A stretch of 64,000 bases of DNA, taken from positions 1,240,001 to 1,304,000 of the forward strand of contig NZ_FOZK01000001.1 of the NCBI RefSeq assembly GCF_900114435.1, read 5' to 3'. The stretch comes from Halomicrobium zhouii. GTDB taxonomy: Archaea; Halobacteriota; Halobacteria; Halobacteriales; Haloarculaceae. The notes beneath the pieces were generated by a model. The model worked only from the letters and a program-made list of their open reading frames with translations, ran no database searches and was not told where the DNA came from. Positions 20,633 through 29,474 of the stretch are shown here, in pieces (within the stretch, counting starts at the first letter, position 1; every line of letters starts with the position of its first letter). Position numbers and translations under genes: made by a program.

Positions 20633-22480
20633 CTAGCCGTTGGAGAGGTCGACCGATTCGGTGTCCGTCGCACCCCCGTCAGTGGTCACCCGGAGCCGTA
20701 CCGTTCGGAACGTACACGGTTCGAGCGTCACGGAAATCTCCTCACCCGTCCGCTCGAAGGTACCGTCGTCGTCGACGTCCCACTCGAAGGTAGTGATATT
20801 GCCGCGATTGACCGACGACGCGCTCGCGTTCAACACGACCGTCTTGTTCTCGCCGAACTCGTCGTCGGGGTTCGTCTCGGTCGTGGAGATCGCTGCCCTG
20901 GGCGCCGTATCCTCCTCGAAGAACCCATCCGATGGCAGGTGCTGCTCGTCGGGCGGCGTCGACGAACCGGTCATGACCTGGAACGCCGCGCTGCTATCCT
21001 GTGGATACACCGTGTCACCGTGGGAGAGCACGTAGAGGTCGCCGTCTACGACAGTCGGCGTCTCGTACGTGGTGGAGCGGTAGGTGAACGAACCGGCGGC
21101 GTATCCCCACAGCTGGTCACCGCTCTGCCGGTCGATGGCGTAGAGAGCGGCACTCGGCGGTTCGTCGGCTTCACCCGGTTCGCCGGCCTCCGTGAGCGCG
21201 TTCCCTGCGACGTAGACGCTATCGTTGGCGACGGACGCGGCGCCGTACAGGCCGCGCGTCGGTGGTTCGAAGCGCCACTCTTCGGCTCCGGTGGCTGCGT
21301 CGAGGCGGACGAGGGCGCCCCCGTCGTACGAGTGGCGGCTTCCGTTCTCGGCGACGACGAACACGTCACCGTCGGCGACGGTCGGACCGTTCACCGACGT
21401 CGCGTCGCTCGCGACCTCGACGTTCCACCGCACAGATCCGTCCGCGGTCGAGAACGCGTACGTCCTCGCCCCGTCGGCGGATTCGTTACTCACGGCGTAG
21501 ATGGCATCGGTCGTCACCGTCGCCGTGTCGAGGTTCACGTTCTCGGGAAGCGCGGTACGCCACAGTTCGTCGCCAGTCGCCGCGTCGGAGGCGACCAGGT
21601 CGCCACCGGCCGCCGTATAGACAGTACCGTTCGTGACACCGATGAACCGGTCTGCAGCCGTGGACCAGCGCTGGTTGCCGGTCTCGGCATCGTACGCGAC
21701 GATGTCGTCGTCGGACCACGCGTATGCGGTGTCGCCGGTGACACCGACGAGGTCGTCTGCCGCGACGGACCACAGCGTCTCACCGGTGTCAGGGTTCAGC
21801 GAGACCACCGAGCTCTCGCCGATGGTCGGTGACTTCGTCGGTCCCGTTCGATTCTCGACGTCGACCATGTCGGGCCCGCGCGTCGCGTAGAGACGGTCGT
21901 TCTCGTGGACGACCGGTCCGTACCAGAGTTCGGTCTCGTTCCGGACCCAGTTCGTTTCACCCGTCTCCGAATCGAGAGCGTAGAGGCCTCCCTCGCCGTC
22001 CTCGGGGTCCATCGACGGGTTCCGCGGCACTTCCGCGCTGGTGGCGACGTAGACGGTGTCGTCGACGACCGTCGGTGACCCACCGGGAATACCGAGCCCG
22101 GTTCGGTCCCACCGAAGCGCGCCGGCATCGGTATCGTACGCCGCGACCGCACCGACTTGCGTGTCGACGGTGCGTTCGGTGGCGACGCCGACGTACGCTG
22201 TATCATCGACTATCACCGGGTCGTCAGTCGGTTCGCCCGTAAAGCTGTCACTCCAGGAGGGGGACGCGTACGGCGCAGGGCCGTCGTCAGTCGTCACCGT
22301 CGAGGCACCGGAACTGGCGCTGAACGCCGGCGTCGTCTCGTCGGCCGAAACCGACGAGTTGTCGGACTGTTCGACTTCAGTCTGGGCGAACGCCTGCGTC
22401 GACGCAGCGACGCTCACCGTCGATATCAGTACTGCCAGTGCGACTGCCGCTACGATGGAGGATCTGAGTCGTTGTCTCAT
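20633..22480 (-). CDS. Secreted PQQ-type beta-propeller protein with PKD-like C-terminus (copy 2)
   Basis: A 615-residue paralogue of the 17699-19438 product. It has a signal peptide (MRQRLRSSIVAAVALAVLIS, ending TQAFAQ near residue 33), a Ser/Asp spacer, seven or eight propeller repeats (VAAYDTDAGALRW, YALDSETGETNW, VSLNPDTGETLW, IVAYDAETGNQRW and others), and a PKD-like end with FEWDVDDDGTFE. Family, length and order match copy 1 throughout, so the two probably arose by duplication. Role: extracellular or membrane-associated binding, unassigned. Neither copy contains the lipobox that would anchor it. Confidence 0.8.
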   Translation of the reverse strand: MRQRLRSSIVAAVALAVLISTVSVAASTQAFAQTEVEQSDNSSVSADETTPAFSASSGASTVTTDDGPAPYASPSWSDSFTGEPTDDPVIVDDTAYVGVATERTVDTQVGAVAAYDTDAGALRWDRTGLGIPGGSPTVVDDTVYVATSAEVPRNPSMDPEDGEGGLYALDSETGETNWVRNETELWYGPVVHENDRLYATRGPDMVDVENRTGPTKSPTIGESSVVSLNPDTGETLWSVAADDLVGVTGDTAYAWSDDDIVAYDAETGNQRWSTAADRFIGVTNGTVYTAAGGDLVASDAATGDELWRTALPENVNLDTATVTTDAIYAVSNESADGARTYAFSTADGSVRWNVEVASDATSVNGPTVADGDVFVVAENGSRHSYDGGALVRLDAATGAEEWRFEPPTRGLYGAASVANDSVYVAGNALTEAGEPGEADEPPSAALYAIDRQSGDQLWGYAAGSFTYRSTTYETPTVVDGDLYVLSHGDTVYPQDSSAAFQVMTGSSTPPDEQHLPSDGFFEEDTAPRAAISTTETNPDDEFGENKTVVLNASASSVNRGNITTFEWDVDDDGTFERTGEEISVTLEPCTFRTVRLRVTTDGGATDTESVDLSNG

Positions 22481-22689
22481 GGGTATCGGTCATCAGCAGG
22501 GACCGAGCGGTGACTCTCCCGACACGAGGGCCTGCTTGATGCGGGCGGGTATCCTCATTTTGCACAGTTACTTATACTGAAGATAAGGCGACGGGTGGCG
22601 GACGATCCGGCATTAATTTCGCATTTATCGACCGGGAACGACCCGCTTTCCAGTGTGATGCATCTCGCGATGGGATTCCTGACGGGACC

Positions 22690-22870
22690 ATCTCCACCCT
22701 CACCCACAAGAACTCTCCGAGGGCGTCGCTTCGCTCAGCGCTTGCCCGCTCACGGGTCGCTTCGCTCCCCGTTCGCAATTCCCGAGAGCCTCACTACGTT
22801 CGGCTCTCACCTTCTCACGGCTCCCTGCAGTCGCCGTTCGATTTTCCAAGAGCTTCGCTTCGCTCAGCTC
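22690..22870. repeat. Cluster of short imperfect hairpins after carA
   Basis: Between the start of the second propeller gene and the end of carA, several palindromic units follow each other, such as gagagcc...ggctctc and aagagct...agctctt around cgcttcgctc loops. The pattern GCTTCGCT/AGCGAAGC recurs. These resemble the REP-like units elsewhere in the window (37803-38064, 49775-49915). They could end or stabilise the carA transcript. The rest of the 22481-22863 gap contains only the AT-rich promoter of the propeller gene. Confidence 0.5.
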
Positions 22871-23913
22871 TTGCTAGCCATCGCCAGGACATCGTCGAAG
22901 AAATCGAGCGAGTCGTTGGGCCCCGGATTCGCCTCGGGGTGGTACTGTCGCGTGATGATGTCCAGGTCGCCGTTCTCCAGGCCCTCCGGCGTGTCGTCGT
23001 TGACGTTGACCTGCGTGACGTCGAGCTTCTCGCCGGGGTCCGCGACGGTGTAGCCGTGGTTCTGGGTCGTCATGACGACGCGGCCGGAGCGCAGATCTCG
23101 GACCGGCTGGTTGACGCCGCGGTGGCCGAACTCCATTTTCTCCGTCTCGCCGCCGAGCGCGTTGGCGACGACCTGCTGGCCGAGACAGATGCCGGCGAGG
23201 GGAACCTCGCCCACTTTCTGTTCGACGAGTTCGCCGGCGGCCCCGAAGTTCACCGGGTCGCCGGGGCCGTTCGAGATGAACAGCAGGTCCGGGTCGACAG
23301 ACTCGACGTCGTCCCGCGTGGCGTCGTGGGGGAAGACGTGGACCACGGCGTCGCGCTCGACGAGCGAGGAGATGATCGATCCCTTCGCGCCGCAGTCGAC
23401 GAGCGCGACGGTCGCGCCGTCGCCGTCTTCGTTGTGGACCTCGACCTCGTCGACGCTGACCTGCTCGCCGATAGTCGTGTGGTCGGACATGTGCTTGCAC
23501 TGGCGGAGCTGTTCGAGGGCCTCCTCCTCGCTCGCGTCCGGGCCGGCCGAGATGCCGCACTTCATCGCCCCTTCGTCGCGAATCTCGGTGACGACGTCGC
23601 GGGTGTCGAGGTGGTCGACGGCGGGGACGTCCTCCGATTCGAGCCACTCGGCGACGTCGTCGGTCAGTTCCCGGGCGACGGCGGCGCGCGGGTGGACGCG
23701 GTCGGACTCGAAGCGTTCCTCCCGGACGCCGTAGTTACCGATCAGCGGGTAGGAGAACGTGAGGATCTGTTCCTCGTAGGATGGGTCGGTCAGGCTCTCC
23801 TCGTAGCCCGTGTACGCGGTCGTGAACACGACTTCGCCACGCGCCTGGCCGGGTGCGCGCGAGCGTGCCTCCACGACGCGTTCGCCCTCCAGCGCGACGT
23901 ATGCGTCAGCCAT
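22864..23913 (-). CDS. carA: Carbamoyl-phosphate synthase small subunit
   Basis: A 349-residue glutamine amidotransferase subunit that hydrolyses glutamine and channels ammonia to CarB. The N-terminal CPSase small-chain domain (residues 1-150) has TAYTGYEESLTDPSY. The class I glutaminase domain shows the nucleophile in GICLGQQ (Cys 243) and the HPE pair in YHPEANPGPND (His 325, Glu 327). A TATA box lies 30 bases before the ATG. The gene is divergent from an Lrp/AsnC regulator and separated by about 9 kb from carB. Confidence 0.95.
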   Translation of the reverse strand: MADAYVALEGERVVEARSRAPGQARGEVVFTTAYTGYEESLTDPSYEEQILTFSYPLIGNYGVREERFESDRVHPRAAVARELTDDVAEWLESEDVPAVDHLDTRDVVTEIRDEGAMKCGISAGPDASEEEALEQLRQCKHMSDHTTIGEQVSVDEVEVHNEDGDGATVALVDCGAKGSIISSLVERDAVVHVFPHDATRDDVESVDPDLLFISNGPGDPVNFGAAGELVEQKVGEVPLAGICLGQQVVANALGGETEKMEFGHRGVNQPVRDLRSGRVVMTTQNHGYTVADPGEKLDVTQVNVNDDTPEGLENGDLDIITRQYHPEANPGPNDSLDFFDDVLAMASKS

Positions 23914-23939
23914 TACGAGATACGTACAGAGTTGCGGCG

Positions 23940-23946
23940 TATAAGG
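23940..23946 (-). promoter_or_regulatory. TATA box of carA
   Basis: The minus strand reads cttatac, centred 30 bases before the carA ATG. The distance implies a leaderless or nearly leaderless mRNA. The 102-base gap to the divergent Lrp gene is where an Lrp-type operator would be expected, but I see no clear palindrome. Confidence 0.5.
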
Positions 23947-24015
23947 GTTGCTTTCGAAGCCGAGTTACGAATTTCGCAATCCTCAAGTACGGACCCACGG
24001 TAGTGTCCGACCTCG

Positions 24016-24429
24016 ATGGACGACCTCGACCGGGAGATCCTCGGCATCCTCCGCCGGGACTCGCGCACGCCGTACACGGAGATAGCCGACCGCGTCGGTA
24101 CCTCTGAGGGCACCGTCCGCAACCGCGTCGAGCGATTGATGGACCAGGGCGTGATCGAACGCTTCACCATCGCTACGCAGACGGGTAACGTCAAAGCGAT
24201 GATCGAGGTCGGCGTCGACGTCAACGTCGACACGCAGGCCGTCTGCGACCAGGTGGCCGAGTGGCCCGAAGTAGACTTCGTCTGGCAGGTCTCCGGCGAG
24301 GACGACATCGTCCTCGTCGTCGATTGCGCCGACACTGAGGGCGTCAACGAACTGATCACGCAGGCCCGGGAACTCGACGACGTCGTGAGTACCAAGACGA
24401 GGCTGATTCTCGACGAACAGCTCGGCTGA
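24016..24429 (+). CDS. Lrp/AsnC-family transcriptional regulator
   Basis: A 137-residue regulator. Residues 1-50 are the winged helix-turn-helix (MDDLDREILGILRRDSRTPYTEIADRVG then EGTVRNRVERL). Residues about 60-137 form the RAM ligand-binding and oligomerisation domain (VSGEDDIVLVV). Such proteins respond to amino acids. Divergence from carA suggests it controls carA and perhaps itself, as for other haloarchaeal Lrp genes beside biosynthetic genes; this is inference from position. Confidence 0.85.
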   Translation: MDDLDREILGILRRDSRTPYTEIADRVGTSEGTVRNRVERLMDQGVIERFTIATQTGNVKAMIEVGVDVNVDTQAVCDQVAEWPEVDFVWQVSGEDDIVLVVDCADTEGVNELITQARELDDVVSTKTRLILDEQLG

Positions 24430-24544
24430 CCGACAGCGGATCGAGCCGGTAACTCCGAAACCGGGGGCGTGCAGCGACCTGTACCGACGAGCGACTCGGT
24501 TGCGGGACCCGGACGGGCCCATGACGGACCGACGCCGGTCGGTT

Positions 24545-25222
24545 CTACTCCTCGAACTCCCGGACTCTCCCGCCGCGGGCGGAGTAGGCAGCGATGGCAA
24601 CGACGACGACGTAGAACCCCACGACCACGGCGGTGACGACTTCACCGGAGATCGTGAGGATCGACGACGTCTGCTCCCAGGATTCCGACGCTTCGAAGAC
24701 GGTGATACGGGCGATCCAGGCCGCGAGCAGGAGTAACAGGAGCGCGAGGTACGACCGCCGCAGCCGGTGGGTGAGCGCCTGCTGAAAACTCATCTCGAAC
24801 CTGGGATTGCGGAGTTCGTCGCCCAGTTCCGTGCGCCAGTCCGACTCGTCCGACGGGTCGGGCGCGTACATCTGTGCGAACAGGTCCTGCTGGAGAACCC
24901 GGACCCGGTTCCGCCAGATGTCGTACTCCCGGTACCGGGTCGCCTCCATCACGAGGAAGGCGGTGACGCCGAACACGCCGATGAGTATCACGTAGTGTGG
25001 GTTGTCGGCGCTCGTGAACGCCCACGTCAGTATCGCCGCCACGACGACGACGGCCCAGTTCGTCGTCTGGTCCAGCCGACCGCGCCAGGTCGCCATCCGG
25101 TCGACTTCCCCCCGGTAGAACTCGCCGGTCAGGCTCGCCACTGCTGACTCTCCCTCGGGTATCCTGTCGGCCGGCGCGCTGCCGGGGTTCGCCGTCGTCG
25201 CCTCCGAATCGTCTGTAGCCAT
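24545..25222 (-). CDS. DUF2270 membrane protein
   Basis: A 225-residue protein starting MATDDSEATTANPGS. The in-frame ORF continues to 25906 but overlaps the MscS gene in antisense, so the ATG at 25222 is used. After a soluble N-terminus comes the family signature FYRGEVDRMATWRGRLDQTTNW, then two membrane segments (about residues 55-95), a charged middle with YREYDIWRNRVR, and two more segments near the C-terminus. DUF2270 is an archaeal/bacterial family of unknown function. It is divergent from the MscS gene. Confidence 0.85.
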   Translation of the reverse strand: MATDDSEATTANPGSAPADRIPEGESAVASLTGEFYRGEVDRMATWRGRLDQTTNWAVVVVAAILTWAFTSADNPHYVILIGVFGVTAFLVMEATRYREYDIWRNRVRVLQQDLFAQMYAPDPSDESDWRTELGDELRNPRFEMSFQQALTHRLRRSYLALLLLLLAAWIARITVFEASESWEQTSSILTISGEVVTAVVVGFYVVVVAIAAYSARGGRVREFEE

Positions 25223-25342
25223 GTTCGACTCCTTTTGGGGCGCCACGGCCAAAGTTGTCAGGGAGAGAACTCGACCGCCGTCCGCGCCGGCGCCCGGGGG
25301 CATCGGACCGAGGTTCTTGCCGCTGCAGCGACAACTCGGGAT

Positions 25343-26266
25343 ATGCAGTTCGGCCCCGACTTCCTCGTGGACGTCCTGGCGACCTACTCGAACCTGCTCC
25401 AGAACATCGTCGAGTTCGCCGTTATCGCGCTCGGCCTCTACGTCGTCGGACGGGCGCTCGTCGAGACGGTCGGGCGAATCGCGCTCCAGCGCTCGAAGTT
25501 CGACGAGACGATGGCCGACGGCGTGCTGAGCTTCCTCCGCCTCGCCGTGGTGTTGCTCGCCGTCGTCGTCGGGGCCAGCGCCGCCGACTTCCGGGGAGCG
25601 TTCGCCGGCTCGGCGCTTATCGCTGGCGGCGTGACCCTGGCCGTCGGCCTCGGTGCCCAGGACGTCCTCGGGAACTTCGTCGCCGGTGCCTTCCTCGTCC
25701 AGGACCCCGACGTCAACATCGGCGACCGGATCCGGTGGGAGGACGAGGAGGGGATCATCACCGGCATCGACCTCCGGGTGACGCGGGTGCGGACGCTCGA
25801 CAACGAGATCATCGTCGTCCCGAACAAGGAGCTCTCGACGACCGTCGTTCGCAACCTCACGTCCCACGACCCCGTCGGCTTCTCCTACGAGTTCGCGGTC
25901 CAGCACGACGAACTCGACGAGGCCGTCGCCACGATCGAGACGGTCGCGGCCGAGTACGACGAACTCGTCGACGTGCCAGCCCCGACCGTCCGGGTGACCG
26001 ACCTCCTCGAGTCCGAGGTCGTCGTCACCGCCAGAGCGTTCTTCCCCATCGAGAAGCGCTCACAGCGCTACCGGATCCGGACGACCTTTCTCCGGCGCGT
26101 CGTCCAGCGATGTCAGGAGAACGGCGTCGGCCTCAGCCAGTCGACTCTGCAGGAACTGTCGGGGACAGTCGGGGTCGACCCGGTCGCCGGCGACGAGGGG
26201 GCCCCAGCCGACAGTAGCGTGACTGCGTATCGGCCGACCGACGAGGATAACCGCGACCCCGATTGA
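25343..26266 (+). CDS. MscS-family mechanosensitive channel
   Basis: A 307-residue small-conductance mechanosensitive channel homologue. Three membrane helices (about residues 15-37, 58-78 and 85-110) end in the pore-lining pattern GLGAQDVLGNFVAG. The MscS beta-domain follows with VNIGDRIRWEDEEGIITGIDLRVTRV and VVPNKEL. The C-terminal alpha/beta vestibule is present and ends in an acidic tail. It releases solutes on hypo-osmotic shock, relevant for a halophile. The ATG at 25343 is preferred over an upstream frame rich in Arg and Ala. Confidence 0.85.
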   Translation: MQFGPDFLVDVLATYSNLLQNIVEFAVIALGLYVVGRALVETVGRIALQRSKFDETMADGVLSFLRLAVVLLAVVVGASAADFRGAFAGSALIAGGVTLAVGLGAQDVLGNFVAGAFLVQDPDVNIGDRIRWEDEEGIITGIDLRVTRVRTLDNEIIVVPNKELSTTVVRNLTSHDPVGFSYEFAVQHDELDEAVATIETVAAEYDELVDVPAPTVRVTDLLESEVVVTARAFFPIEKRSQRYRIRTTFLRRVVQRCQENGVGLSQSTLQELSGTVGVDPVAGDEGAPADSSVTAYRPTDEDNRDPD

Positions 26267-26272
26267 CGGGAG

Positions 26273-26956
26273 TCACTGCGACCCCGACTGACCTGGTGTC
26301 TTCTCCACGACGTGGCCCTTGAGCCGGTGAACTCGCCGATAGAGCTTGCGAAGCACCCGGTCGGTGAGGTGGTTCCGCACCGCCGGTTCCACGCGACCGT
26401 CGCGGATGGCTTCGACGACGCTCCGGGGGGTCAGCCGCTCGGCGTCGACGAGGGTGACCGCGCGGCCGACTTCTACGGGGTAGTGTGCGTCGCTCCCGCC
26501 GACGAGAGGCAGTTCGCGCTGTCGGGCGAGCGATTCGACACGCTCGACGTTACCGGTGTGCTTGCCGTTGACCTCGACGGCGTCGAAGTCGGCGCTGCTC
26601 CCTGGCAACATGCTGTTCCTGAACGGGTGGGCCATGATCGCGGCGCAGTCGTGCTGGTGGGCAAGTTCGACGGCCTCGACCGGCGTCAGCCGCTCCGGGA
26701 TGGTCGCCTCGGGCGGGTCCGGGCCCACGACCAGGAGGTGGCCCTCGGTCGTCGTTATCTCGATGCCGGGGACGACGACAGACCGGGTGGAGCCGGGCCG
26801 ATAACAGTAGTCGTGGTTGGTTATCGCGAGTCCGTCGACGTCGCGACGGTGGGCGATGCCGTCGAGCAATCGGGCTCCGAGCGGGTCGAACGGCGTCGCT
26901 CGCGACCGGAAGCCGTGGAAGAACCGGGTGTGGGTGTGGAGGTCGACGACGTACAC
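26273..26956 (-). CDS. PHP-domain metal-dependent phosphoesterase
   Basis: A 227-residue protein of the polymerase and histidinol phosphatase fold. The metal motifs are in order: DLHTHT (residues 5-10), NHD (47-49), GIEITT (64-69), MAHP, and GGSDAHY toward the end. The C-terminus has a short basic stretch RKLYRRVHRLKG. The substrate is unknown; related proteins hydrolyse phosphoesters such as nucleoside bisphosphates. It is convergent with MscS (6-base gap) and divergent from the lipid kinase, so both promoters share 26957-27010. Confidence 0.8.
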   Translation of the reverse strand: MYVVDLHTHTRFFHGFRSRATPFDPLGARLLDGIAHRRDVDGLAITNHDYCYRPGSTRSVVVPGIEITTTEGHLLVVGPDPPEATIPERLTPVEAVELAHQHDCAAIMAHPFRNSMLPGSSADFDAVEVNGKHTGNVERVESLARQRELPLVGGSDAHYPVEVGRAVTLVDAERLTPRSVVEAIRDGRVEPAVRNHLTDRVLRKLYRRVHRLKGHVVEKTPGQSGSQ

Positions 26957-27010
26957 GGTTCACGTGACGGCGCAGACACACTTTTGCGTTCGGACTGCCT
27001 GGTTAGAGAC

Positions 27011-27934
27011 GTGACCTCTCCGGTCGACGACCCACCGGGAACGCCCCGGCGGATACTCGTCCACAACCCCGCGTCCGGCGACGCCAGTCACGGCGACCAG
27101 ATCCGTCGGCTCGCCGACGAACGGGGCTACGAAGTCCGCGAGACCGAGTCGGCCGAGGACATCGTGGAGCAGGCGGCGACCGCTGCCACGGAGGCAGACG
27201 TCGTCGCTGCCGCTGGTGGCGACGGGACGCTGACCCGCGCAGTCCGCGGCCTGGCCCGGGCCGACGCGTTCGAGGACACGCTGTTCGGCGTCGTCCCGGT
27301 CGGAACCGGCAACAACTTCGCGGGAAACGTCGGCGTAACCGGCATCGAACACGGCTTCGACGTGATCGACCACGGCGACCGGCGCCGGATAGACGTCGGC
27401 CTCGTCAACGAGACGCCGTTCCTCAACTCCGTCGTCGCCGGATTGACGGCCGAGGCCAGCGCGGACACCGAACCCGAGGCCAAGGAGCGGTGGGGAACCC
27501 TGGCCTACGCGATGACGACGGCGGAGACGCTCCGGGAGTTCGACAACCTGCGAGTGCGGATCGAACCGGACGGCGACGAACCGCTGTCGTGTGACGCCAA
27601 GATCGTGTTCGTCGGAAACGCGCGGAGCTTTCCCAGTACGGGCCGCACACAGGGAAACGTCGAGGACGGCCTGCTCGAGGTCGCCGTGATAGAGGACGTG
27701 TCGACGCTGGACCTCATCGAGGAGTCGCTCCAGGCGGCGCTGGGCAACGACGCGGAACACGTCAGTCGGTTCGAGACGCGCCGGCTCGAGATCGAGCTGT
27801 CGGGCGAACCCGACGACATCAGCGTCGACGGAGAGATCCTCACCGAGTCCCACCTCACCTTCGACGTCTGGGAACGGACGCTCTGGCTCCCCGTCGGGGA
27901 GACCTACGAACCATCACCCCAGGGATCGAGGTAA
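27011..27934 (+). CDS. Diacylglycerol-kinase-family lipid kinase
   Basis: A 307-residue protein from a GTG start at 27011; upstream in-frame sequence is antisense to the PHP gene. A TATA-like cacttttgcg about 28 bases upstream supports this start. The DAGK catalytic motif AAGGDGTLTRAV (about residues 72-83) and PVGTGNNFAGNVGV (about 96-109) are present, followed by the YegS/BmrU-type C-terminal beta domain (DDISVDGEIL). It phosphorylates a lipid or isoprenoid alcohol using ATP. In haloarchaea, which have ether lipids, archaeol-related substrates are possible but not shown. Confidence 0.85.
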   Translation: MTSPVDDPPGTPRRILVHNPASGDASHGDQIRRLADERGYEVRETESAEDIVEQAATAATEADVVAAAGGDGTLTRAVRGLARADAFEDTLFGVVPVGTGNNFAGNVGVTGIEHGFDVIDHGDRRRIDVGLVNETPFLNSVVAGLTAEASADTEPEAKERWGTLAYAMTTAETLREFDNLRVRIEPDGDEPLSCDAKIVFVGNARSFPSTGRTQGNVEDGLLEVAVIEDVSTLDLIEESLQAALGNDAEHVSRFETRRLEIELSGEPDDISVDGEILTESHLTFDVWERTLWLPVGETYEPSPQGSR

Positions 27935-27984
27935 GCCGCGTGGTACCCAGAAGGGCTACGGTGCCGACGTGAGAGGTAACCGTC

Positions 27985-28602
27985 ATGAGTCCGGACGCAG
28001 TCGAAGGGAGTATGACCCCGGTGTCCGATGAGACACTCATGAGCGAGGACAGCACTGAGGAAGCCCACGCGAACGCCCTCCAGGACGTGATCGCGGTCGA
28101 CGAGAACGACGAACCGCAGGGAACGGTCAACCGACTCGACGCCCACACCGGCGACGGCATCCGGCACCGGGCGTTCACCGCGTTGCTGTTCGACGAGGAC
28201 GACAACATCCTGCTGGCCCAGCGTGCGTTCGGCAAGCGCCTCTGGGACACGCACTGGGACGGCACCGTCGCCTCCCACCCCGTCGAAGGACAGAGTCAGG
28301 AAGCGGCCACGCGCGAACGACTCGAGGAGGAGCTCGGCATCACTCCCGACCAGTACGACGACCTGCGGGTCACCGACCGGTTCGAGTACAAGCGCTACTA
28401 CGAGAACGCGGGCCTCGAGTGGGAGGTCTGTGCCGTCCTTCAGGCCACGTTACACGACACCACGCTCGACCCGGACCCCGACGAGGTCGCCGGCCTCATG
28501 TGGGTTCCCTACGAGTATTTCAACGAGAATCCGAAGTACTACCGGCAGCTTCGCCTGTGTCCCTGGTTCGAGATCGCCGCTCGCCGGGACACGAGCGAGT
28601 GA
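27985..28602 (+). CDS. idi: Type 1 isopentenyl-diphosphate isomerase homologue (Nudix) lacking the catalytic Cys
   Basis: A 205-residue Nudix-fold protein of the IDI-1 family, which interconverts IPP and DMAPP for isoprenoid lipid synthesis. The metal ligands align with the E. coli enzyme by spacing: His 54, His 61, His 98, Glu 145 and Glu 147. The Nudix helix reads REXLEEELGI-like (residues 111-119). However, the position of catalytic Cys 67 is Ala 96 (in WDGTVASHP). Starts at 28012 or 28039 are possible and would remove up to 18 residues. The acid/base Glu 147 is kept, so the activity is uncertain rather than excluded. Confidence 0.8.
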   Translation: MSPDAVEGSMTPVSDETLMSEDSTEEAHANALQDVIAVDENDEPQGTVNRLDAHTGDGIRHRAFTALLFDEDDNILLAQRAFGKRLWDTHWDGTVASHPVEGQSQEAATRERLEEELGITPDQYDDLRVTDRFEYKRYYENAGLEWEVCAVLQATLHDTTLDPDPDEVAGLMWVPYEYFNENPKYYRQLRLCPWFEIAARRDTSE

Positions 28603-28779
28603 CTCTCCGGTAACGACCGGCCATCGATTTCCGTCACGGGCCCGAGCGCTGGCGACGAGCCCCGGCCGAGGCGGTCGATTCGGAGGCCGTACCGACGGCT
28701 CTCGAACGCGCGTCGGCCGGCGAAAAACGGCCCGGTTTCCGATGCCTGGAGGGCGATTCAGGCCGAGCGGATAGCGGGG

Positions 28780-29187
28780 TTAGCTCGTCTCGTTCGTCCC
28801 GTTCTCGTCGCCCATGGTTTCGTTCTCTTCGCCCATGGTCGCGTTCGTCTCGTTCTCGCCGCCCATAGTTTCGTTCTCTTCGCCCATGGTCTCGTTTTCA
28901 CCCATGGTCTCGTTTTCGCCCATGGTCTCGTTCTCCTCGCCCACGCCGGCCTCGTCTTCCGTCTCCTCGCCCATCGTCGTCTCGGTCTCTTCGCCCATGC
29001 CGGCCTCGGTTTCGGTGTCCTCGCCGGCGCCGGCCTCCGTCTCGGTCTCTTCGCCGGCGCCCGCGTCCGTCTCCGTCTCGTCGCCGCCGTCACCGCCCGG
29101 TTCGCCACAGCCCGCGAGGCCCGCGGTCGCGGCGGCAGCGGTCACTGTCTTCACGATTCGTCGTCTGGTGTAGTTATCGTTCGGCAC
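28780..29187 (-). CDS. Low-complexity Tat lipoprotein with MGENET repeats
   Basis: A 135-residue predicted lipoprotein from a GTG start. Twin arginines (TRRRIVKT) and a lipobox ending LAGC place the lipidated Cys at residue 27. The mature part is almost only Glu, Thr, Gly, Asn, Met and Asp. It begins with ETET-AGAGE units, then repeats of about six residues around MGE-x-NET. No folded domain is visible. It would be a highly acidic surface tether with several N-x-T sequons suitable for N-glycosylation. Function unknown. Confidence 0.65.
   Translation of the reverse strand: MPNDNYTRRRIVKTVTAAAATAGLAGCGEPGGDGGDETETDAGAGEETETEAGAGEDTETEAGMGEETETTMGEETEDEAGVGEENETMGENETMGENETMGEENETMGGENETNATMGEENETMGDENGTNETS
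28800..29090 (-). repeat. Short tandem repeats coding E/T/G/N/M-rich peptide
   Basis: Units such as gttttcgcccatggtctc (plus strand) recur with a 15- to 18-base period, encoding MGENET-like hexapeptides, and merge into gtctcggtctc units coding ETETE. The perfect and near-perfect copies in the middle suggest recent slippage expansion. Confidence 0.7.
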
Positions 29188-29474
29188 GTTCGCATTCAGG
29201 AGGTCAATGGTCTTTGCAAAACGGCACTTAACATCTTTCCATCCGAGTTACAAATTTTAACGCACGTCGTCGTTCGACGTCGGCGACGACGGCGTCTGAG
29301 CTCGCGGATTTAGGCACTCGCACTCGTTGATAATCTGACGTTATTTTTTAAGTCGTTGCGAATAGGGATCCACAAAACGGTACGATGGGGATGGCGTCGG
29401 AGGTGACGGAACGAGACGAGTCACTCCGTAGTCGGACCGTTCGCAACGGCTCTGCCAGTGCGAACCGGCGTCGC

